Positions 63,977-64,000 of a DNA stretch of 64,000 nucleotides are shown here, in pieces. This DNA comes from Paraburkholderia sp. D15 (GTDB lineage: Bacteria; Pseudomonadota; Gammaproteobacteria; Burkholderiales; Burkholderiaceae): assembly GCF_029910215.1 (NCBI RefSeq), contig NZ_CP110396.1, positions 1,550,001 through 1,614,000 of the forward strand. The letters run 5' to 3'. A program made the translations under genes and the position numbers. Position 1 is the stretch's first letter. Each line of letters starts with the position of its first letter. Under the pieces are notes generated by a model. That model ran no database searches. It was not told the origin of the DNA and saw only the letters and a list, made by a program, of their open reading frames with translations.

Positions 63977-64000
63977 GAAAAAGGCGCAGTGTTGGGAACA

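Overview
The window is a GC-rich (roughly mid-60s percent by eye) proteobacterial chromosome segment with a Burkholderiaceae character, most like Paraburkholderia/Burkholderia. The signs are an intracellular PHB depolymerase, a short H-NS-family protein of the Burkholderia type, a DUF3563-like small protein, a complete non-phosphorylating L-fucose-type sugar pathway, a Fae-like formaldehyde-activating enzyme, and several chemoreceptors. No tRNA, rRNA, CRISPR array, transposase or phage gene was seen.

Layout. 1-5.3 kb: the 3' part of a Cache chemoreceptor, a GST, phaZ, a cupin and a flavin reductase-like gene. 5.4-7.5 kb: an AT-richer island with kptA (RNA 2'-phosphotransferase) facing two orphan immunity-type genes (Imm33-like, Imm26-like) and a frameshifted third small gene. 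7.6-17.2 kb: a 3-hydroxyacyl-CoA dehydrogenase behind a five-unit 13-bp repeat array, small secreted and DUF3563-like genes, a low-complexity membrane protein, an MgtC protein, an AGE-family epimerase, a cold-shock protein, a second chemoreceptor and a thioesterase. 17.3-27.7 kb: a minus-strand sugar catabolic cluster (CUT2 ABC transporter, split UxaA-type dehydratase, aldo/keto reductase, lactonase, SDR, FAH hydrolase) divergent from an IclR regulator; the enzyme set fits oxidative L-fucose degradation to lactaldehyde/lactate and pyruvate. 27.8-34 kb: a small conserved gene, a Pat-like lysine acetyltransferase, a LysR regulator and prfC. 34.3-40.8 kb: a chaperone-usher fimbrial operon (subunit, chaperone, usher, two adhesins). 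41-45.7 kb: an MFS, aldehyde dehydrogenase, aldo/keto reductase and Fae operon. 46-49 kb: an H-NS-like gene in an AT-rich stretch, and a lipoprotein. 48.1-51.9 kb: a sigma54 enhancer-binding protein divergent from a GntP permease and RidA, with a recognisable -24/-12 promoter. 52-64 kb: a hybrid histidine kinase, an Aer-like PAS chemoreceptor, a DedA-rhodanese fusion, a cyclic-nucleotide-domain flavoprotein lacking the TrxR cysteines, a PXPV-type secreted protein, a YcaQ-family protein and a LysE exporter.

Most striking observations. (1) Between the two fimbrial adhesin genes lies a relic of an usher 3' end. It shares 94 identical bases with the intact usher but then reads into a different C-terminus and its own stop codon, as expected if an adhesin plus usher tail had been swapped in or added by homologous recombination. 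(2) The 5.4-7.5 kb island carries immunity-type genes without a toxin, plus a short frameshifted gene. (3) Several non-coding gaps hold short perfect-period repeats: 13 bp x5 upstream of the hydroxyacyl-CoA dehydrogenase, and 15 bp x3, 9 bp x4 and 8 bp x8 inside the sugar operon. (4) Fae sits in a catabolic operon rather than with C1 genes. (5) A CNB-flavoprotein without CxxC is linked to a DedA-rhodanese fusion.
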